Shown here: positions 46,879 through 55,405 of the stretch, piece after piece
How the letters are laid out: each line of letters starts with the position of its first letter
Numbering within the stretch: the stretch's first letter is position 1
Assembly (NCBI GenBank): GCA_021323675.1
Contig: JAJPKP010000071.1
Coordinates: forward strand, 1 to 64,000
Origin: Pseudomonadota bacterium
GTDB lineage: Bacteria; Desulfobacterota; Binatia; Binatales; Binataceae
DNA length: 64,000 nucleotides
Direction of reading: 5' to 3'
Program-made: the position numbers and the translations under genes
Notes under the pieces: generated by a model
What the model was told of the DNA's origin: nothing
Database searches by the model: none
The model's input: the letters and a program-made list of their open reading frames with translations, nothing else

Positions 46879-47073
46879 TCATAAGACCCCCGCCCCCCGG
46901 AATGCCGTGCTAGCGCCGGAACGCTGAGCGCCGGTGGGAGTCGGAGTTGCGGTTGGAGTTGCGGTTGCAGTCGGAGTAGGCGTCGGCTTTGGCTTGTTCG
47001 ATGAACTGCTGCCGCCACACGCCGCCAGCTCGACCATAGTCATACAAATCACTGCGAGTAGAATGCGTTTCAT
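46879..47073 (-). CDS. Small Thr/Pro-rich lipoprotein
   Basis: 64 residues from the ATG at 47073, which has GGAGG eight bases upstream. The lipobox is LAAC in VELAACGGSSSS. The mature part is mainly a Lys-Pro-Thr repeat (KPKPTPTPTATATPTATPTP), echoing the linker of the sedolisin at 41838. It has no globular domain. It lies between two exported paralogues on the same strand and may anchor or space one of them. Confidence is limited by the short length. Confidence 0.55.
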   Translation of the reverse strand: MKRILLAVICMTMVELAACGGSSSSNKPKPTPTPTATATPTATPTPTGAQRSGASTAFRGAGVL

Positions 47074-47090
47074 TGGCTGGCCCTCCGCGA

Positions 47091-47555
47091 TCATCCCGCC
47101 GCCGACGGGCGACAGATGCCGAGGGTCACGGGCGTATCGTTGGTTTGCTCCTTGGTATCGTTACTGAGAAGAAGCTCGAGTCCGGCGAACGTTGTGGCCG
47201 CCACGAAATCTATCGTCAAGGGGCCATTCGGCGTGGTCACCTGGATGGTGCCTGGGGTGCTGGCAGTGCCCGATGTGCAAGTGGCGGTGCCGCCCGACAC
47301 GTTGTGAATGGTGCCGTTCGCGTTGATCTCGAGGTTCGCAGTAACGTTGCCGGAATCGTCGAAAGAGAGAAAACCAAGAATCGAAGCTGGGTGCCCGTCG
47401 TTAGCCGCGCCGATCAGCGGTGCCGCCCCAGTGGCGGCCAGCGAGCAGATGTAGTTGAGCGGACAGGCGGTCGCCGGAACCGTCTGCGCCGGCACTTCTG
47501 GCGCCAGAGCCGCAAGAAGGCCCAGCGCTCCGAGAGCAGCTACTACGCGTTTCAT
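47091..47555 (-). CDS. Small exported protein, paralogue of 46341-46823
   Basis: 154 residues from the ATG at 47555, preceded by AAGGA about eight bases upstream. Signal peptide (1-21, ALGALGLLAALAPEVPA) and a mature part that aligns well with 46341-46823: CPLNYICSLAATGAAPLIG, ANDGHPASILGFLSFDDSGN, INANGTI, CTSGTAS, DFVAATT, and LGICRPSAA at the end. Two genes about 40-50% alike by eye in one strand orientation show local duplication. No known fold was recognised. Paired cysteines suggest the protein is exported and oxidised. Confidence 0.73.
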   Translation of the reverse strand: MKRVVAALGALGLLAALAPEVPAQTVPATACPLNYICSLAATGAAPLIGAANDGHPASILGFLSFDDSGNVTANLEINANGTIHNVSGGTATCTSGTASTPGTIQVTTPNGPLTIDFVAATTFAGLELLLSNDTKEQTNDTPVTLGICRPSAAG

Positions 47556-47989
47556 CCGGTATTTCCTTTCCCCGGTGCGCACACTAGTGCACAGGCCGGA
47601 TTTGTCCCGTTGATTCGCTTCAGGGACGCTTTGAATGTTTTTCGGACTGACAGGCTGTAAGGTCTAGCTGCCAGTGGCGTCTAGACACGCCATACATCCG
47701 CATGTTGTTACAAATGGTGATCGAAGATCAAGCCGCATATCGACGCCGTGTCATGATCAGTGGACACGAGAGCGTATTGCGCGGCATAGACGCCCGTCTG
47801 AATAGCCACGCATCGGCGTCACGCTGTGGACTGAGCGATCAGCTCGACTGGTGTCATCCGCCATCTGCTTGCGCGAAACGGTCATCGCCACCAGAGTAGC
47901 CAGTTTCCACGACGTCCGCCCGCACAGGCATTCCGTCTTTCTGCCGAAAAACGCCGCTCTGCACCGCGACCCGTGATTCGCGAAAAGAC
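47556..47989. other. Intergenic stretch, no gene seen
   Basis: About 434 bp between the exported paralogue and the TetR gene. The open frame 47702-47899 lacks a ribosome site or domain. I noted no terminator or repeat. Confidence 0.4.
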
Positions 47990-48637
47990 TTATCTCTTCG
48001 CGCTGACACGCGAACCTTGCAGATAGCGAACGAGCAGGCGCGTTACGTCATCCACGAATTTCGATGCCTTCTCGCCGGTGAGGATGTCCGGGCGGTGCAG
48101 GACCGCTGCGTGCGTCAGCGCCTCCACCACCGTCACGCAGATAAAGGCCGCGAGATCGATATCGCTGACCTCGATCTCATCGCGGTGCGCCTCGAGATAG
48201 CCGCGAACCAGCGCGTATCCCTCGCGCAGGTTGGCTTCCATATTCTCAAGCCGCCCGACCCGCGGGATCTGTTCTGAAAGAACCGCATGAAGGCGCGGAT
48301 TGACGCGGTGGCCCCGGATTCCAAGCGAGACGAATTCACGGGCCGCTATCTCTATCGGGCTTGCAGCCATTCTTACGATGGCGCTGCGGGTGGCCTGCGA
48401 GACTTGCTGCGTATGGCGGTCGATGACTGCCGCCACGAGCGCTTCCTTGCTGGGAAAGTACTGGTAGAGCGAACCGATGCTGACACCCGCCACCTCCGCG
48501 ATCTTGTTGGTGCTTGCCCGATCGTACCCTTCGCTCAACAAAATGCGAGCAGTTGCTTCGATGAGCGCATCGACGGTCATCCGCGATCGCTCCTGAGAGG
48601 CCATTTTTCTGGGGCTGGTTTGCAGCCTTCGCGCCAT
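47990..48637 (-). CDS. TetR family transcriptional regulator
   Basis: 215 residues. The N-terminal helix-turn-helix is clear: VDALIEATARILLSEGYDRAS, then TNKIAEVAGVSIGSLYQYFPSKEALV, the standard TetR DNA-binding signature. The C-terminal part (about 80-205) is the helical ligand and dimer domain. It is divergent from a membrane-anchored methyltransferase gene across 159 bp, and TetR regulators often control the divergent neighbour. The ligand is unknown. Confidence 0.9.
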   Translation of the reverse strand: MARRLQTSPRKMASQERSRMTVDALIEATARILLSEGYDRASTNKIAEVAGVSIGSLYQYFPSKEALVAAVIDRHTQQVSQATRSAIVRMAASPIEIAAREFVSLGIRGHRVNPRLHAVLSEQIPRVGRLENMEANLREGYALVRGYLEAHRDEIEVSDIDLAAFICVTVVEALTHAAVLHRPDILTGEKASKFVDDVTRLLVRYLQGSRVSAKR

Positions 48638-48796
48638 ACCTGTTCACTCCAAATGCGAGTTTACTATTGTGAGTGAATGCTTGTATTTTGTCCATAGGCA
48701 AGACAGTCGAATGCAACCCGTTCTGGCGGAACCGATGGGAACAACGATCTTTTTGATGGGTCGTGCCCGCCCGGAACCATTGAGGATCCAAACGCT
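48638..48796. promoter_or_regulatory. Divergent TetR/methyltransferase promoter region with inverted repeat
   Basis: Contains TTCACTC at 48643-48649 and GAGTGAA at 48671-48677, a perfect seven-base inverted repeat with a 21-base spacer. Its position just upstream of the TetR start is suitable for an autoregulatory operator. The assignment is tentative. Confidence 0.4.
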
Positions 48797-49588
48797 ATGG
48801 ACCAAATCGCAAGCAGCCCGCTCGACGACATGGATCGCCGCCCGATGATCAACCAAAAGCCCGACTACGGCCTCGATGGCCCCGGGCTTGTTCGCGCCCT
48901 CCTGGTGGTTGGGCTGGTCTCGGCAATCGTTGGTTTGCTTCTTTTGCGATGGGTTCCAAACGCGCACGCCGCGGACGCCGCTGGTTACGCGCTTGTGAGT
49001 TTCGGCCTCCTCTGTTTCACCTTCGCATCTCTGATGTTCGCGAGCAGCCGCTTCGGCAAATTCCGGGCACGTGATCGCCTGCTCGCGGGTTTGAAGCTGC
49101 GCGGAGACGAAACCGTGCTCGATGTCGGATGCGGCCGCGGCCTGCTGCTGATCACCGTCGCAAAGCTGCTGCCGCGAGGCCGCGCCGTAGGCATCGATTT
49201 GTGGTCTCAGCGCGATCTCTCCGCCAACTCGCGCGAAGCCACGATGAAAAACGCCGCGCTTGAAGGCGTCGCGCACCGGGTCAGCGTTCACGATGGAGAC
49301 ATGCGCGAATTGCCCTTTCCCGACAGGAGCTTTGACGCCGTCGTCACGCACTTCGCAATCCACAACGTCCGCGCCAGCGAAGGACGGCGAGCAGCGATCC
49401 GCGAAATCGTCCGCACGCTCAAACCCTGCGGCCAGGTGGCCCTTTCGCATATCCACCCTTTCGTCAGCCTGTATGCTGACGAGTTGCGAAGGTCAGGGAT
49501 GATTGACGTGAACATCTCAGACCTCAGTTTCTGGACGTTTCCCCCCGCCCGCACCGTAACGGCAAGAAAACCCTCACGTTCGGTGTGA
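48797..49588 (+). CDS. Membrane-anchored class I SAM methyltransferase
   Basis: 263 residues. Two hydrophobic segments near residues 31-51 and 62-82 (LVRALLVVGLVSAIVGLLLL and AGYALVSFGLLCFTFASLMF) precede a Rossmann methyltransferase domain: motif I is VLDVGCGRGLLL, motif II is GRAVGIDLW, followed by DGDMRELPFPDRSFDAVVTH and LKPCGQVALS. It probably methylates a lipid or membrane-associated small molecule. It is divergent from the TetR gene, which may control it. Typical soluble family members lack the membrane hairpin. Confidence 0.85.
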   Translation: MDQIASSPLDDMDRRPMINQKPDYGLDGPGLVRALLVVGLVSAIVGLLLLRWVPNAHAADAAGYALVSFGLLCFTFASLMFASSRFGKFRARDRLLAGLKLRGDETVLDVGCGRGLLLITVAKLLPRGRAVGIDLWSQRDLSANSREATMKNAALEGVAHRVSVHDGDMRELPFPDRSFDAVVTHFAIHNVRASEGRRAAIREIVRTLKPCGQVALSHIHPFVSLYADELRRSGMIDVNISDLSFWTFPPARTVTARKPSRSV

Positions 49589-49635
49589 TTCAAAGAACGC
49601 ACGGACTCATTTCACACGCCAGGAGGTAATAGGCG

Positions 49636-50148
49636 ATGAACGAAGTCAGCACCCTTCAGCGGTTGTTCAGGTACAAGGCATGGGCCAACGATGGAATGCT
49701 CAAGGCGGTGCATCGCTTTGACCCCGTATCTCAAGCGATGGATCGCGAGATCGCGATGCGAATCCTCAATCATACCTATGTCGTTGACCGAATCTTCGCC
49801 GCGAATCTGCGGCGATTGGAACACGGGTACAAAGCGTCGACCACTGCCGATGTGCCGGCGCTGGAGGAATTGTCACAGGCCCTGAGAACCAGCGACGGCT
49901 GGTACGTTGACTATGTGGCGAGCCTCGATCGGACCGATCTGGCTGAGGGTATTGATTTCACCTTCACGGATGGCGCCCCGGGCCGGATGACGCGCGAGGA
50001 GATGCTGATGCATGTCGCGCTTCACGGCGCATGCCATCGCGGCCAGATTGGATTCCTGATGCTGAAAAACTCGATCCCTCCGTCGGCCGATGGCTTTACA
50101 ACCTACCTGCACAACGCGGAAGCATCGATGCGCCGCCGCTCCGGGTGA
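49636..50148 (+). CDS. DinB family protein
   Basis: 170 residues of the DinB/YfiT four-helix bundle family. The metal triad is likely H46 (ILNHTYVVD) with H130 and H134 in HVALHGACHRGQIG. A perfect AGGAGGT ribosome site lies about eight bases upstream of the ATG. Family members are metal-dependent thiol S-transferases or hydrolases, many linked to stress. It is 47 bp after the methyltransferase. A strong ribosome site suggests good expression. Confidence 0.9.
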   Translation: MNEVSTLQRLFRYKAWANDGMLKAVHRFDPVSQAMDREIAMRILNHTYVVDRIFAANLRRLEHGYKASTTADVPALEELSQALRTSDGWYVDYVASLDRTDLAEGIDFTFTDGAPGRMTREEMLMHVALHGACHRGQIGFLMLKNSIPPSADGFTTYLHNAEASMRRRSG

Positions 50149-50304
50149 TTTTGCGGATGACTTGGGTTGGGCTTCGGCAAACGGCGCGTCAATCGCTGAA
50201 GCCCCAGCGGCCAGCGAGATGAATCCGCGCGAGGATGCGCAAGCGGCTCAATCTCAGATCCGACGACATCATCAATTTGAGGCCGGAAGGCGGATCAAAG
50301 CCAT

Positions 50305-50372
50305 TCCCCGCCCGCGCCTTCGGCGCGCCCTCTCCCTGTCGGAGAGGCCGGCGCGAAGCGCCGGAGGGATGT
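50305..50372. repeat. REP-like palindromic repeat, single copy
   Basis: Unit related to those at 44276-44606: CTCTCCCTGTCGGAGAGG is followed by CCGGCGCGAAGCGCCGG, two adjacent hairpins. It sits between the DinB and VOC genes with both pointing into it, a common place for such elements. A transcript could fold into two stable stems. Confidence 0.75.
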
Positions 50373-50442
50373 CGCAATCTTTTGATGGCTCCGGGTTCAG
50401 ACGCGGCAAACGGTCAACAGGACTTCCTCCGAACGCCCCTTT

Positions 50443-50877
50443 TCAGTCCTTCTTCGGAGCGGACTCGCCGTCCGGGCTCGCCATGACCACCACATAGCCG
50501 TCAGGATCGCGAAGCCACATCTCCCGATGTTGCGGCGCGGGATTGACGTGAGGTTCCGCGACTATCTCCGCGCTCAACGCGCGAGCCCGCTTTACGGCCG
50601 CGTCAAAGTCGTCAACTTCGAACCAAAGCAGCACTCCGTGCCCGACCGGCGCAGCGTCCGCATCGACCAGGTTCGGATGATTTTCCGCATCCCAGGCGTG
50701 AAGTTGAAGAATCATCTCGCCGGACGAATAGATGCGCTCGTAGCGGTCGCGATGAGGATGCTCCGGGAGCGAGCGCGCCCCGAGCAACGTCGTATACCAT
50801 CGACTGCTCGCCCTCACATCGCGCACCGCGATAAGAGGTTGAGGTCGGGCGGACGATTTTCGCGCGGAGGATTCCAT
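50443..50877 (-). CDS. VOC superfamily (glyoxalase/bleomycin resistance) protein
   Basis: 144 residues from the ATG at 50877, with GGAGAGG just upstream; the frame is open to 50922. Paired beta-alpha-beta-beta-beta modules are visible: PLIAVRDVRASSRWYTTLLG (start of module 1), then GVLLWFEVDDFDAAVKRARA and REMWLRDPDGYVVVM (module 2). The latter is the usual metal-Glu region, though the Glu position is not certain. Function is open: lyase, dioxygenase or resistance protein. It converges with the DinB gene across a REP element. Confidence 0.85.
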   Translation of the reverse strand: MESSARKSSARPQPLIAVRDVRASSRWYTTLLGARSLPEHPHRDRYERIYSSGEMILQLHAWDAENHPNLVDADAAPVGHGVLLWFEVDDFDAAVKRARALSAEIVAEPHVNPAPQHREMWLRDPDGYVVVMASPDGESAPKKD

Positions 50878-51321
50878 AAACCTCTCCACCTCATCAGTCG
50901 CAAGCGCAGGCTTTCTGCGCATCAGATATCGCGCCCTGGCCTCCCCCGGTCAAGCAGGTCCAGGGAAGCGCCCGCGCGCGACGGCGCCGGGTGTGTTTCA
51001 GACAATTGCGCGCGTCTGCCGAATGGAACCTGCGATCGACCTGAACTGACAAATGCGCGGGACACTTTGTCCGAGTGAACGACGCCCAGAATCAACGCGC
51101 AGGCTCCGTGTCGCCGCCGAGCGGCGAGAAGCCGGCGGTTACGGTCGCGCAGTTCACCGCCTCTATGCTTTCTCCTGGGGCTTCCAACCGCTGCGGGATC
51201 GATTTCGCGATACCGGTTCATCGCGGCGGAATGTTGAACGCGGACGCCGACATCTGGTAGGGAAGAGAGAAGTTGAAAGCCTGTCCCTTCTTTTCCGTGA
51301 TATTCGATGGTCTGATCACTC
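50878..51321. other. Intergenic stretch, no supported gene
   Basis: About 444 bp between two divergent genes. A short open frame at 51075-51260 (GTG start) has no ribosome site or domain. I saw no repeat or hairpin of note. Confidence 0.4.
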
Positions 51322-51714
51322 TTGGCGGACGAATCACAGCATTTTGATCGCTCCGCTCTGCAGGCCGTCGTTGCGGCCGCCGCGGAGGAGTTCGACGCCG
51401 AGGTCATCCTGCTGGTCCGCGATGGCAGCAGGATGCGGCTGGGCGCATCCGAGAGCGCGGGACTCAACGCGCGCGTGATCCTGTCGCAATGCCTGAGCCG
51501 TCTGAATGAGCTGGAAGAGCAATCTCTGGATACGACAACTCGAGCGTTTATCCGCGTCGTGTCGGAAGACCTGAAGAACGATCAACTGGTGCTGCTGATT
51601 GTGCGCGAGCGAGGCGTAATTCAATTGGCCTCCGGCGCGGGCGTCAAAGGAAAAGTGCGCGACATGCTGAACGATGCCCTCCAAGCGATCGGCGGCGAAC
51701 GCCGCCGCCGCTGA
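51322..51714 (+). CDS. Hypothetical protein, roadblock/MglB-like composition
   Basis: 130 residues if started at the TTG at 51322; the start is doubtful, with no ribosome site. The sequence is protein-like, with an alternating helix-strand layout: LQAVVAAAAEEFDAEVILLVRDGSRM, LSQCLSRLNELEEQ, LKNDQLVLLIVRERGVIQL, VRDMLNDALQAIGG. This suggests a small alpha/beta domain such as roadblock or profilin-like, but I cannot assign it. The opposite strand is also open but less protein-like. It stands alone in the sparse accessory stretch. Confidence 0.45.
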   Translation: MADESQHFDRSALQAVVAAAAEEFDAEVILLVRDGSRMRLGASESAGLNARVILSQCLSRLNELEEQSLDTTTRAFIRVVSEDLKNDQLVLLIVRERGVIQLASGAGVKGKVRDMLNDALQAIGGERRRR

Positions 51715-51823
51715 TCGATCCTCGCAGCGGCGAAGGGTCATCTGAGGCGGGCAATTCTAGGCTGATGGTCTCGCCCGTCGCCGATCACTCTATCGTTGCC
51801 GCGCTTGCCTCTCGAACCTCACA

Positions 51824-52100
51824 CTATCTGCGTGCGAGCGCTACGAAATGAGCACTGGCACCGAGAATTGAAGGCTCTCGCTCCACGACCGCCAGGAACT
51901 CCATCATAGCTGTGCGCCCTTCCGGATTGTTCCAAACTTCCTGGAATCGCGCTCCGCTCCAGGCGATGCCTTCGATCGCCAGAAGCTCAGCGCTGTCGAA
52001 ACCGGCATCGCGAACTTCTTGCGCCAGTTCATCCGGGCGATGGAAGTATGCGGTCGTGAAATACCTGGGACCGGGCTCATCCCTGGACTCTATAAACCTG
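51824..52100 (-). pseudogene. C-terminal remnant of a SAM methyltransferase
   Basis: The encoded segment runs GPRYFTTAYFHRPDELAQE, VRDAGFDSAELLAIEGIAW and EFLAVVEREPSILGASAHFVALARR, the usual C-terminal third of a UbiE-like methyltransferase. The SAM-binding half is absent: upstream (52100-52271) the frame loses similarity and another minus-strand frame takes over. It is therefore a truncated relic. It supports the view that this part of the window is decaying accessory DNA. Confidence 0.6.
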
Positions 52101-52288
52101 AATCGAGTCTGACCAAGGGTCACCGATAAAGAACCATCCATGGCCTGCGAACGCGTTCCAGCCAATCTTGAGGTCGCCCGCGCCGCAGGTCCGGACAACC
52201 TTCCATTTTCCTTTGGCCGGATTGGCCGAGAACGCGGCACGGTAATACCCCGCTGCGCGGATTGCTTTCATGCTGTAGTCAGAAACGC

Positions 52289-52846
52289 CTACAGTACAGT
52301 CACTCCTGTTTCCACTGGCGCCTCCCTAAGAATGCTCATAACTTCTTCCAATAGTCGTCGATCCCCGGCACTGAGATCTTCCCGCAGATGGCCATCTTGC
52401 ACGGCTTCTTCCGGAAGACGGTTAGTCGCGGCAATTACGCGCGCATCGACATGAATCTCGCCTTCGCGCCCCACCCTCCGGATCGAGTGTCGCTCGATAA
52501 CGCGAAGAAACTTCGGCTGAAGCTCCGGCTTCATCTCGGTTATCTCGTCAAGGAAGACAGTACCGCCATTGGCCTGCTCGAAAATGCCGAGGCGCCGGCC
52601 GGCTGCGCTCGTGAACGCGCCGCGTTCGTGGCCGAACAGCTCGCTCTCGATTAGATCGCCGGGGATCGCCGCGCAATTTACCGCGAGAAATCGTCCGCTC
52701 CGCTTCGACCGAGCATGAATCTCGTACGAGGCGACATCTTTGCCAACGCCGCTCTCGCCAATAATGAGGATCATGGAGCCTGATCGAGCAGCCTTGTCGA
52801 TCAGCTCCTGCACGCGGAGAATCGCTTGCGATCCGCCAACAAACAT
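52289..52846 (-). pseudogene. Truncated sigma-54 activator AAA+ domain
   Basis: About 185 residues. Walker A is GESGVGKD, the sigma-54 loop reads GAFTSA (normal GAFTGA), and Walker B is [10 protein letters not shown]. The domain stops after VIAATNRLPEEAVQDGHLREDL; where a YYRLNVF-type sequence should follow, an unrelated 27-residue tail (SAGDRRLLEEVMSILREAP) ends the frame. The arginine-finger region, the lid and the DNA-binding Fis helix are missing, as is any N-terminal regulatory domain. It is probably non-functional. The complete relative in the window is at 6771-8285. Confidence 0.75.
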
Positions 52847-53300
52847 TGGACGCAAGCATCAGAGTCTCTCCGCTACCGCGTCCGCCACCGCCTCGGGTCG
52901 AGAACCTCTAACGCCCTTTCACAACTCCAATCGCCGCCTTAAACTGCGGACGGCACTTAGGTCCGCCTCGGTAAGCTAAACCGGTAGTCGAAGCTGATGA
53001 ACCGGTAGTCCCGCCCGTGTCGCAGCCGTGAACTCCTCAAAGCCTTGCCACGGTTTGCGACGTTAAAGGATGCACATCGCGTAACGATTTGTCAACGTCG
53101 AAAATGTGAACCGGCCAAGAGGGTGGCGCGCTTTCAATTCTGACGACGGCTCATTCCGGCAGCTGGGCATGATCCTCTTCATGAAACCGTCGAAGAGCGG
53201 GACAGTGAAGGCCGTCTCAAGAAGTAGCCGATCTTATGTAAAATCCATAAAGTGCCTTAAGAAGCTTATAATTTTGCGGCGGTTGCTTTGCTCAGTACCT
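52847..53300. other. Intergenic stretch upstream of the DUF4143 ATPase
   Basis: About 450 bp without a supported gene. A short hairpin GCGGAC...GTCCGC is near 52947-52967. A run resembling part of a cobalamin riboswitch was considered and rejected. The last 90 bases (53210-53300) are AT-richer and may hold the ATPase promoter. Confidence 0.4.
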
Positions 53301-53316
53301 TGAGTAAAAATACTCA
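53301..53316. promoter_or_regulatory. Palindrome TGAGTA-N4-TACTCA at the ATPase start
   Basis: TGAGTA (53301-53306), AAAA, TACTCA (53311-53316) is a perfect inverted repeat ending five bases before the ATG at 53322. A second CTCA lies at 53291-53294, pairing with TGAG at 53301-53304. It occupies the place where a ribosome site would be, and none is seen. It may be an operator or a translational control hairpin. Confidence 0.55.
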
Positions 53317-53321
53317 GCGTC

Positions 53322-54524
53322 ATGAGCAAATTGGAAGCGCCCTTTCGTCGACTTCAGGCAGCCGAGCTGTCCCGCCGGCTTCGCGAACCGAGACGCCACA
53401 TCCAGGTGGTGGCCGGCGCGCGGCAGGTAGGTAAAACGACCCTCGTTCAGCAAGTCGTTGAGACCATCGACCTTCCAATCCGCTTTGCCAGCGCTGACGA
53501 GCCCACGCTGCGCGGCGCCGACTGGATCGCGCAGCAGTGGGAGGCGGCGCGGCTATCCGCCGGCCCCAAGGGCGCCATCCTCGTCCTCGACGAGGTGCAG
53601 AAGGCCATTGGATGGTCGGAGTCCGTCAAGCGCCTGTGGGATGAGGACACGCGCGCGAAGCGGCCAATCAAGGTTGTACTGCTCGGCTCGGCACCGCTCC
53701 TTGTCCAGCAAGGTCTCACCGAGAGTCTGGCTGGGCGGTTTGAGATTCTTCGCCTGCCACATTGGTCTTTGGCGGAGATGCGGGCGGCGTTCGATTTCAG
53801 CCTGGACCGACATATCTACTTTGGCGGCTATCCGGGCGCTGCACCATTGGTGAGCGAGCCCGAGCGCTGGCGGCGCTACATCCTCGACGCGCTGGTCGAG
53901 ACTACTATCGCCCGAGACGTCCTGCTGCTGACTCGCGTGGACAAACCGGCTCTGCTGCGACGCCTGTTCGAATTGGGCTGCCGCTACTCGGGACAGGTGC
54001 TGTCTTACAACAAGATGCTTGGTCAACTTCACGACGCCGGCAATACCACCACGCTCGCGCATTATCTCGAGTTGCTCGGCGGAGCCGGATTGCTCACCGG
54101 ACTCTCCAAATTCGCCCGCCGTCCCGTGCGGCAGAGAGGGTCAAGCCCGAAACTTCAAGTCTTAAATACGGCCCTGATGACTGCGCAATCTGGACTTTCC
54201 TTTGAAGAGGCCAAGGAAGACCGCGAGTTTTGGGGACGCCTGGTTGAATCGGCTATTGGCGCTCATCTCGCCAACGCGGCGGCCTTGGACGAATGCGAGC
54301 TCTTTTACTGGCGCGAGGGCAACCGCGAGGTGGATTTCGTCGCGCGCGCCGGACGTACATTGAGCGCGATCGAGGTCAAGAGCGGTCGCAGCCGTGACGC
54401 TAATCCCGGCTTGGCCGCGTTTGCAGCGTTATTCAGGCCAACTCGACAGCTCCTCGTCGGCGGCGACGGCATTCCAGTCGAAGAATTTCTGCTGAAGCCG
54501 GTCCGCCATTGGGTCACGCAATGA
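53322..54524 (+). CDS. AAA_14/DUF4143 family ATPase
   Basis: 400 residues. Walker A is GARQVGKTT (K38), Walker B ILVLDEVQK follows near residue 85-92, and LLGSAPLLVQQGLTESLAGRF is the sensor segment. The C-terminal DUF4143 half carries a PD-(D/E)XK-like trio: D338 in EVDFVARAG and E351, K353 in AIEVKSG. These proteins are widespread, patchily distributed, and of unknown role; toxin or nuclease functions have been suggested. It is isolated, between the sigma-54 relic and a frameshifted AAA ATPase relic. A palindrome sits right at its start. Confidence 0.88.
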   Translation: MSKLEAPFRRLQAAELSRRLREPRRHIQVVAGARQVGKTTLVQQVVETIDLPIRFASADEPTLRGADWIAQQWEAARLSAGPKGAILVLDEVQKAIGWSESVKRLWDEDTRAKRPIKVVLLGSAPLLVQQGLTESLAGRFEILRLPHWSLAEMRAAFDFSLDRHIYFGGYPGAAPLVSEPERWRRYILDALVETTIARDVLLLTRVDKPALLRRLFELGCRYSGQVLSYNKMLGQLHDAGNTTTLAHYLELLGGAGLLTGLSKFARRPVRQRGSSPKLQVLNTALMTAQSGLSFEEAKEDREFWGRLVESAIGAHLANAAALDECELFYWREGNREVDFVARAGRTLSAIEVKSGRSRDANPGLAAFAALFRPTRQLLVGGDGIPVEEFLLKPVRHWVTQ

Positions 54525-54567
54525 GGAAAACGTGCCGATGCACCGTTCGAGCACACGACGGGCCGGT

Positions 54568-54785
54568 TCACCGCGCAGCCTCGGCGTCGGTGTCTATCCG
54601 ATCCAAAAGCACCGTTTTCCCCACACCGCGTAGTCCGTGCAAAATCAAACTTCGTGCGGCTCGACCTGCACGGATCTGATCCTGTCGAGCGCGATTGCGG
54701 CACGTTCGATCAGGTCGTCCCGGCCCGCTAGTTCAGGTGGCGGTGTTCCGGCTCCGGGCGCGTACGGATTCTTGCGAGGGTCCAT
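54568..54785 (-). pseudogene. N-terminal relic of an Orc1/Cdc6-like AAA ATPase, frameshifted
   Basis: From the ATG at 54785 the frame reads MDPRKNPYAPGAGTPPPELA, GRDDLIERAAIALDRIR, the N terminus of a common bacterial AAA ATPase, and then hits a TGA near 54648. One frame over, GRAARSLILHGLRGVGKTVLLDRI continues with an intact Walker A, until a stop at 54568-54570 just after. A single-base indel near 54670-54690 therefore split the gene, and everything downstream of Walker A is missing. It is a clear relic, useful as evidence of lost mobile or accessory genes. Confidence 0.75.
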
Positions 54786-55201
54786 TTTATAGGGAACTCG
54801 ATCTCGTGGTGTTCCCAATCGAAGACATGTCCGATCTTGAGCGGTTGCCAGATCTCGCCGAACCCGGCAGCAAGGGTGACCTCATATGCGATCGCGTTGT
54901 AAGGACTGAAGGTCACCGAAAGAGTGTTGAAATCTTTCCATCCGAGAATCAAAACGTGACCTCGCGTGACGAATCAGATGGGTCACACGAACCTGGAAAT
55001 GATCATCGAAATGATCATCCGCCACTATGCGCGATGGACGCGGAGACCGGAGCGCGTTGGCACTCTAGCTCACCAGCTTTCCGCCAAGTTCCCGTCAAAA
55101 AAGCCTGAATTTAGCCTGAAAATGGCGGCCGCGAGCGCTCCGAGCGCTCGCGGCGCGACGCGCCGATCGTCGCAAATAGCTGATTCGATTGAGAGAAGAG
55201 G
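54786..55201. other. Stretch between ATPase relic and tRNA-Gly, no gene supported
   Basis: About 416 bp. Open frames on both strands, including 54728-54952 on the minus strand and 54695-55108 on the plus strand, lack ribosome sites and family features. The region adjoins the tRNA 3' end, where integrative elements commonly insert, but I saw no integrase or matching att repeat. Confidence 0.4.
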
Positions 55202-55276
<75 letters not shown>

Positions 55277-55405
55277 CCATCGCGAAGTTTAGGTCCGCTT
55301 GATCGGGGTGTCAATTCGGAGGCTCGTTGATCAGGGATCCGCGGCGGTCGCGGATTCTTCCGGTTGGCGCGGGCTTTGCCTTCGGGTAGCCTTTGGCCCG
55401 TCGCG

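Noticed and set aside
51334..51741. Minus-strand frame opposite the hypothetical gene at 51322
   Set aside because: Poor protein-like pattern; the plus-strand product has a plausible helix and strand order.
52960..53060. Possible cobalamin riboswitch
   Set aside because: Only short matches to the family; no complete B12 box or coherent fold, and the downstream gene is not B12-related.
54728..54952. Small minus-strand open frame (74 codons)
   Set aside because: Overlaps the AAA ATPase relic in another frame, lacks a ribosome site and has no family match.
47556..55201. Att-site copy of the tRNA-Gly 3' end to mark an island's far edge
   Set aside because: No convincing second copy of the 3' end of the tRNA was seen by eye in the left flank; the search needs a computer.
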